Below, piece by piece: positions 57,840-64,000 of a stretch of DNA of 64,000 nucleotides. Below the pieces are notes generated by a model. The model was not told the DNA's origin and did not search any database. It was given only the letters and a program-made list of their open reading frames with translations. Source of the stretch: Austropuccinia psidii (Eukaryota > Basidiomycota > Pucciniomycetes > Pucciniales > Sphaerophragmiaceae); contig JALGQZ010000005.1 of assembly GCA_023105745.1 (NCBI GenBank), forward strand, positions 63,230,019 through 63,294,018, given 5' to 3'. Both the position numbers and the translations under genes were made by a program. The stretch's first letter is position 1, and each line of letters begins with the position of its first letter.

Positions 57840-60162
57840 AGGTGGAAGCAAACTCAAACTCCCCCTTATTTTCAGAAATATTGGCTTCATGGTTGACTTG
57901 ATGAAAGGAGGGGACCCCCAATGACTTTTAGCAAGTTTTCATATTTTGGAATAATTTATTCCCCATGTATTGTAAGGATTGACCTAGAATGCAACCCACC
58001 AATCTAAGATTTTCACCTTGGTTCCACCATTCTTCTTTTACATCTTCAATTTTCACAAGACTTCCATAAATACCAAATTTTTCATTTTTTGTGCTGCATT
58101 TGCACCATCCAATAGCAAAACCAAATCCCTCAAGTAATTCCCCATTTGTTGAAATTGGGTCTGAAATTCCTGTTTCAAAATAAGAATTGTAATAATTCAT
58201 CCCATTGATTTACCTCAACCTCACTCATTGTTGTGAATGGTCTGAATTCAAGAAGGGCAATGAGTAATCCAGTCATAGATAAAATAGCCACATGGCCAAA
58301 GTGAATGCATTTGATCTGAGTGAAATACACAATTCTCCAAATTTCACTGGGTGTTATATTTGCTGATACTGGCATTGATATTTGATCTGTTGGTTGACTG
58401 GATGAAAAAAACTGTTTCCTTGGGATGGTATTTGCCTCATTTTCCTTTTGGGATGTGCCACTATTGACAAGTGGTTGAGAGATAACTTGGTGTTGAAGCA
58501 GAAAAGATATCAGATACTGCTGACTCCCATTTGAAGCAAGCACTTTTGAATCCCAAATGGTGCCCCATGCCCAATGAGCTTTATTTGCCACACATCCATG
58601 ACTTCCCTGTTAGATCCCACATGGCATTGGCTTGATCTAAACTGACTAAAGCCAATTTTCCTCTATGGGGCCCAATGAGGGTGCTACATGAATTCCAGCC
58701 CATATATATATCTAAATATATACCTTGAAAACAACTGAGCAACTCACACTTTCATTCCTCCCCCCAACATTTTGCCGCAAGTTCCTTCTTTGGTAAATGA
58801 CATGCTTGTGCAGGAGAATGAAATGAAACCAAAATATTACTGACTTCTGTGTGGGTTATCAATTTAAACCAAGTTGGTTCTTGGTTGATGTATTTTTTTT
58901 ATCCCCTTCTAAAAATAAAAGATTACATGAGACTTTTGCAAATTGGCAATCTCAAGTACGTGAAAAAAAATGAGGTGGATACTGAATTATTCAATTTGAT
59001 ATATTAATGTTCCCATTCAATTAGTTTCAAATACAGCCATCTGGAATATTGCAAGCAAGGGAAAGTGGATCATGCACCCCAATGCCTGTCCTTATCAAAG
59101 AGCCACTGAAATTTGCCACATTATGAGCTGGAGGTGAAAATATCCAGTTCCCACAATGTCCCTGCATGTGGTCAATGCAGGAACAACTGCCTGATTGAGT
59201 TTGTGTCATGTTGGAGGCATGGCACCATAAAAAGTTCCTTATTATTGACATTAATACTGAGGTATCTGGAGTAGGATAGGTAGTCAAAATTATTAAATTG
59301 ATAAATAAATCTCTAAAATTAAACTAAAATTTATCTTATAAAAAGCTAATCTAAAACTTCTTGATCCTGGTTGTAAGTTTAGCTGACCTGGGTACAGTCA
59401 ATGTGACCTCTTAATTTGAACCAAAACCCTGCTTCTCCACCCAGGCATCACCAAATTCTAATACCAATCATCATGCAAATTCAAATCTAAGAGGTAAAGT
59501 TGGGTTAAATTACTCCTATGTGAAGAAGCTCTTATTCAGTAAGTTACATATATACTTATTATTATGTAGCCAAACCAACTCTACTAGATTTTTACCCTCT
59601 GAGAGTCTTTTCAAAATGTCAATTAGTGATAAAGTCCCTTTCACTGAGCTTGGTCTCCAGTAATCTGAGCATACCATCAAACCACGAACTCCCACCACAC
59701 AGAATGCAGATAATATACCATAGCAAGTTCAATTTATTCCAATATTCTTGTGAAATGCCAAAAGATCTTTGATAGTCTTTTTTTAAAAACTCATGAGTTT
59801 GCCTTTCATGCCATAGACTTTGACCTTTGTATGTGCATGTACCATATTGTACGCAATTATCAAGTGGATACCTGTATCCATTGGTTCCTCCAAGTTTTTG
59901 TGGGTCTCTTTCAATATCTCATTTTAAGCTCTGCCACCTTCAAAGCTAAGTTGTGTTACATTTTTTTCAATTTACTCAAGCAGGAGGCAAGGTATTCAAC
60001 TTCTCCCCATGAAAGTCCAAGAGGATAGATGGAATTTGTTGTTGGTGCCACATATGTTTTGGGTTCAATCACATTGTATGAGACTAAACTAATGGATTCA
60101 AACATACCATTCACCCAATAATGTTTAATTTGATTGGAGGAGTAAATAAGGCTCTGAACCAT
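57840..60162 (-). pseudogene. Second Tet/JBP-like oxygenase gene, truncated at its C-terminus
   Basis: Minus-strand coding pieces, read from 60162 down: VSYNVIEPKTYVAPTTN and WGEVEYLASCLSKL, then TNGYRYPLDNCVQYGTC, QTHEFLKKDYQRSFGI and WFDGMLRLLETKL (about 59900-59640), NITPSEIWRIVYFTQIKCIH and LIALLEFRPFTTM (58591-58175), and after a frameshift NGELLEGFGFAIGW, NEKFGIYGSLVKIE and LVGCILGQSLQY (58200-57928), then KSLGVPSFHQVN up to 57840. The order matches the Tet-like 2OG-Fe(II) oxygenases of rusts as I recall them. The catalytic HxD and distal His would lie further downstream and are missing, cut off at the LTR-B junction. Introns are likely between the N-terminal pieces but their borders were not settled. 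Confidence 0.62.
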
Positions 60163-60340
60163 TTTGAAGAAGGAGTGTTCAGATTTTGGGAGATTATCTG
60201 GAGGTTGTGTTTATTCATTCATCAATTTTAAATTACAGATTTTATTATTAAAAAATGCTTTGGTTTATGTTGCCTTAAAAACATTTAACCCTATATATTT
60301 CAATGTATATCACTTGAGTCAACAGCCAAATCATAATGTA

Positions 60341-61514
60341 TCATTCACAAAGATAAAAATAACCTGCAATCTTAAGCTCCTCAAGCCAGGAAGGAATTTT
60401 CAGCTCTTCATTACTGATCACCTTGATACCAACAGGCAGAAATGTATCAGCATCATTTGTTGGTAAGTTTTCCCATCTGTTTTTGTAAATACTATTGATA
60501 TTATCAATCCCTCTTTTCCATGATTCTTGAGTAATATTGCAATGATGATTCAAAATCTCTCCAAAATCTTCAATGCAGGATAAAACTATTCCTTGATCAT
60601 TAGAAGAGGTTGTCACTTTGAGCTCAGAGTCAGGCATTATATCAATCATATCTCTGCCCATTATGTCATGTTTAATCTTCTCCCTTTCTTGAAGTAATTT
60701 CATATTTTGAGGAGAGGCGGGGGGTTTCATTGAGTACCAGGGGTGTTCAGTTTGTGGAGGTTCATTATCCTTGTATTCAAGTTCAACATTGAGCATTTCA
60801 TCACCTTGATCCTGAGAATCTTTTGCAGATTCAAAGGTACACCATTTTTTGTTGGATTTTTGGTGAAATTTATATTTGGTATTTTTCCTAAACCTTTTCC
60901 TGGAACTCTAATTGCCACTTTAGATCCTTCAGAAAGAGATTTTCCCACTCCAAACCTGTCCATATACTGTAAGCAGCCATTTTTATCAATTTTGTATCCA
61001 ATTAGTAATGGACTTACGTTTCAAATCCATCTTGAGGAAAATCATTGCTTCACCAATCTTTTGACATATATAAGCAGGAACTTTACTATTTTTTGAATTC
61101 TTTCCACCCTGGGGATTGTTTGAGAAATTTTTGAGAGAAATTGTTCCTTGGAAATCATTTCAACTTTCCATTGAAAGTTATGTCATCTTGTCCAGAATCT
61201 TCCATTGGTGCACAAGGTTCAACAGTCTTTTCCTCCTCATAGCTTTTCAAATTTGGTTTTTCAGAGCTTGGAAGCTGAGCTGAAATAAAGGCTATGAAAA
61301 GAATATCAACTTTTGAGAGACTACAAATATTCAAGATGAATGTATGCTCACATTCTGGAATAACTGATGGATCTTGATTATTTTTATGTTCCAGGCTCTC
61401 TACTTCAATGCCTAATTCATTACCACTGAACATATCAGATATTTCACTTCCACACTCTGGGGCTGAAGGTTGTAGTTCATTGAATTCTGTTTAATTTCCT
61501 GGGGTTTGGGGCAT
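60341..61514 (-). pseudogene. Unrecognised multi-exon gene family, damaged
   Basis: From an ATG at 61514 the minus strand reads MPQTPGN, a TAA, then TEFNELQPSAPE, ISDMFSGNELGIEVE, PECEHTFILNICSLSK and an acidic stretch to 61155; two frameshifts lie around 61150-61090 before KVPAYICQKIGEAM and DLK. A 50-nt-class intron (GTAAGT to TTACAG, about 61030-60975) leads to MDRFGVGKSLSEGSKVAIRVPG, a lysine-rich stretch, a frameshift near 60830, then LNVELEYKDNEPPQ, MGRDMIDIMPDSELKVTTSS, SCIEDFGEILNHH and LKIPSWLEELKIAGYFYLCE ending at 60341. I remember similar predicted proteins being abundant in A. psidii, so it is probably mobile-element cargo. No catalytic motif seen; function unknown. Confidence 0.55.
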
Positions 61515-62440
61515 AGTGGAGGTAGGTTTTTTAGTAAATAGATGGTGATGAGTTGATTAATAACTTGATTGAAAATTTTGAAAAAAAAAGATCAAAATTG
61601 ACAACAAAAGCGGGAGTTTTGAAAGTGGTAGAAGTAAATTAAATCCAAGATATTAATGATTGATTCTTTCTTAGGTAATATCAATATTAGAGAATTTTGG
61701 AACATGTGAGAGAAGCTACATATCAATTTAAATCATTTCAATATCTAAGGAACTTTCTAGAACAAAATAGGTTTAGAACCACATGCTCACCAAAAAAAAC
61801 CTGCTCATCAACAGCCTTGGAACATTCCATCAATATCTATTGAGCTTGTATTGCATTTGAAAAATCTGATTTGTTGGGAAATTCAAGGAGGTGATTTGTT
61901 GCAAATTATTTCATCTCATTCAGATGAAATAGCTTATCTGTGAGAAATTGAATAATATTTACCAGTTATAAACCTACTAAAGTCAATTTTTGAACTATTC
62001 AACCTCCATGAGCTAATGATTAAGCAAAGTTTTCCATTTTAATGATATGAAATAAAATGGTTTTGTTTCAGAAACAGAAGACACAATTCAGGTTTTAAAT
62101 AGTCCACCTATTTGGTTTGAACTTGAAAGTCTCATGATTGGAACTCTAACCACAACAGTGTAAATATCCTCACTAATTTCTCAACAGAAGATGTTGGCAG
62201 AGAAGGCTACTCAGAATATTTCTCTGATTGGGTTCATCATGTATGCCAACAGGCCACTGTAGCCTATGGCTCTAAACACTTCCTATGATGGAATGTAACT
62301 CATATTAAATTGAGGGAGAGCATTGGTCATTGGGAATTGGGGATGATTTGGTGAGACAGGAGGTTGCTGAAATGAAAGACTTGTGTGGAAAAATTGCAAC
62401 ACTTTAAATTAGCATTAAGGAGTGCAATAGCAATTTCCAA
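61515..62440. other. Stretch without recognisable genes
   Basis: AT-rich non-coding sequence; no LTR end, family motif or credible reading frame was found. Confidence 0.4.
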
Positions 62441-63170
62441 TGGAAATGATGCACAAGGAAATCTTTCCACGAGTGTAAGAATGGTCAATTGTGGAAATAA
62501 ACAGCCCTCGGTGTGCCAGCCATTCATTGCCTGAGGGTAATGATGGGAATCTGAGAACATTAGAGGGAAGTGTGGGAGCGTAAGCATGGTAAGCTGCAAA
62601 GAAGATGAGGTGGAAGTGTGGAAACATAAGGATGGTCAATTGGGAAAATGAACAGGAATTGGGGCAGAAGCCAAACATAGTGTGAGCATGAGGATGACCA
62701 ATTGAGAATATTAGAGGGAACTGCAGGCATGTAAGAATTGTAAGCTTCAGAGAGGATTAGGCAGGGTTGTGGAAGGGTAAAGGTGGGTGATGGCAGGGGC
62801 AGGAAGCGTATCTATAGGGCACTGTGGGAGCGTAAACATTGCAAGTGGCAGAGAGGATTAGGCGGGGGTGTGGAAGCATAAGGATGAGTGATGGTGGGGA
62901 TGCTGTGCCAGGGGGTGGAAGGACATCTATAGGGCATAAGTATAGTAAGTGGCAGAGATGATTAGGTGGGGTTGCGGAAGCACAAGGATGGGTGATGGTG
63001 GAGATGCAGTGGCAGGGGCCAAAGCATAACCATTGTCAGCTGGCAGAGATGATTAGGGGGGTGCAGAAGCCAATTCTTGTGTGAGGGTAGGCATGGTAAA
63101 GGTGAGAGATGATCAGCCAGTGGTGCAGAAGTAATCTAATGCATGAGCAGGAGCATGCCAAACTTCTGCC
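62441..63170 (+). repeat. Decayed GC-richer minisatellite
   Basis: Units share GGCAGAGAKGATTAGG, GTGGAAGCAYAAGGATG and GGTGATGGTGG blocks. The GATTAG element occurs at 62755, 62856, 62960 and 63051 with a GATCAG at 63111, so the spacing is 101, 104, 91 and 60 bp. Earlier relatives (ATTAGAGGGAAGTGTGGGAG at 62559 and ATTAGAGGGAACTGCAGGC at 62710) are 151 bp apart. Composition is noticeably more G-rich than the surroundings. Confidence 0.75.
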
Positions 63171-63395
63171 TGGAACCATGAGGTGTAATTACCTGAAGAT
63201 TGTGAATGGTATTGATATGGGTTTGATGCTTTGAGTGAAAAACTTGTGTGACAGATTTGACACAGACATGAAGCAACCCACTAAGTACAGTGACTATAAT
63301 GTGACACTAACACAACTGAAGAAAGATTTTAGGCTGAAATTTGTGCAATGTGAAGTCAATTTCCAGATATTAATGCAAAATTTGCTTTTTTGTCA
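63171..63395 (+). other. Short unrecognised segment
   Basis: A small open stretch at 63235-63400 (KYSDYNVTLTQLKKDF, KFVQCEVNFQILMQN) looks more protein-like than random but matches no family I recognise. It ends at the junction with the minus-strand Gypsy pol. Confidence 0.3.
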
Positions 63396-64000
63396 AAGTA
63401 CTGGAGGGTATGGTCTGTCAATATTAGGAGTAATATAAACTTCATTTTCTCTAATAGTGCCCAATGGTTCATTATCTGAAGCGAATGAATTTTTATATGT
63501 GTATAAAAAATCAATAAGCTCATGCCTCATCTTGGGTGATAATGATGGATTAATCTATCCTTAAACAGGTTGATCAGTCACAAATTCCTCTCTATAAGTA
63601 TCTTGATTTGAAGATGCTACTGATATTTGTTTGGAAATATTGTAAAAAGCAAATTTTTGACTTTTTTTTTCTCCAATTGTAAAATATTGGTCTTTATGGT
63701 TATTGATGTCAATACCATAAATATTTAAGTAATCATTTCCAAGAATGATATGCTGAGATGTACAATGGTCCATTACTAATATCTATGTCTTCTTTCTCAC
63801 ACTTCCTGCATGGTTTAAAAATACAATATGAGTGTCCAATATGCCCAAGGGGTACATATCATTACTTGCACTACTAAATTGCACACCTTCAATTGGTAAT
63901 AGATGGTTCTTCCATTCAGGAATTATTACTTGAAGATAGTCTTTGCCTACATAAGTGCAAATTTCCCCTGTGTCTAAATTTACTTTGCCTTCAACATCAT
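63396..64000 (-). pseudogene. Gypsy pol fragment: protease of the element B family
   Basis: Read from 64000 down: GKVNLDTGEICTYVGKDYL, an intact LDTG aspartic protease site, then HLLPIEGVQFSSASNDMYPL, a stop near 63790, NCTSQ-type MDHCTSQHIILGNDYLNIYG, FTIGEKKSQKFAFYN and the N-terminal RT approach IRENEVYITPNIDRPYPP. It aligns with the element B protease region (41030-41350) and keeps the active site that element B lost. It is truncated at about 63396 next to the unrecognised segment and continues beyond the right edge. Confidence 0.83.

Overview
The window is eukaryotic, AT-rich and made almost entirely of nested, decayed transposable elements. Short GT-AG introns (50 to 61 nt) and the particular Gag, Pol and Tet-like protein families fit a rust fungus (Pucciniales). 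From memory of its predicted proteins I would place it in Austropuccinia psidii (myrtle rust) or a close relative; no database search was run. I see no clear host housekeeping gene, rRNA, tRNA or CRISPR array.

Left part (1-11871): the 3' half of a Ty3/Gypsy chromovirus (element 1: RNase H end, integrase, chromodomain, 3' UTR, polypurine tract, LTR-A). Inside its 3' UTR sits the most interesting object: a 7.7-kb PIF/Harbinger-like DNA transposon (2766-10449) with 15-bp perfect terminal inverted repeats, flanking AAT duplications and subterminal AAATCCC-type repeats. It carries a Myb/SANT-like gene, shuffled pieces of a DEAH-box RNA helicase, an intact two-exon gene for a Tet/JBP-like 2-oxoglutarate Fe(II) oxygenase, and a dead DDE transposase on the opposite strand.

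Middle left (11872-24724): a second chromovirus (element 2) with pol on the plus strand and, between pol and the 3' LTR, a convergent spliced gene on the other strand. A full-length Copia element (15902-21297, TSD TCAGA) is inserted in that antisense gene, and a 464-bp TRIM-like element is inserted in the Copia. The 3' LTR-A of element 2 contains an LTR-B solo LTR (TSD CTCTC).

Centre (24725-36192): the tail of a minus-strand Gypsy of a second family (element 4: pol end, hairpin, LTR-C) cut by a solo LTR-B, then chromovirus element 3 on the minus strand, again with the antisense spliced gene between pol and the 3' LTR. A solo LTR-B (TSD CCCCC) sits in its gag.

Right part (36193-64000): Gypsy element B with LTR-C repeats (36193-47245), then 5'-truncated Gypsy element C with a 3' LTR-B (47531-57839). 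Element C's pol is split by a solo LTR-A that itself holds a solo LTR-C (TSD CAGCT). Next come a second Tet/JBP-like gene (minus strand, its C-terminal half removed at the junction with element C), a further unrecognised multi-exon family, a decayed minisatellite, and the start of another Gypsy pol on the minus strand.

Almost every pol gene carries nonsense codons, frameshifts and lost catalytic residues. The apparent exception is the Harbinger-borne oxygenase, which reads through without interruption.
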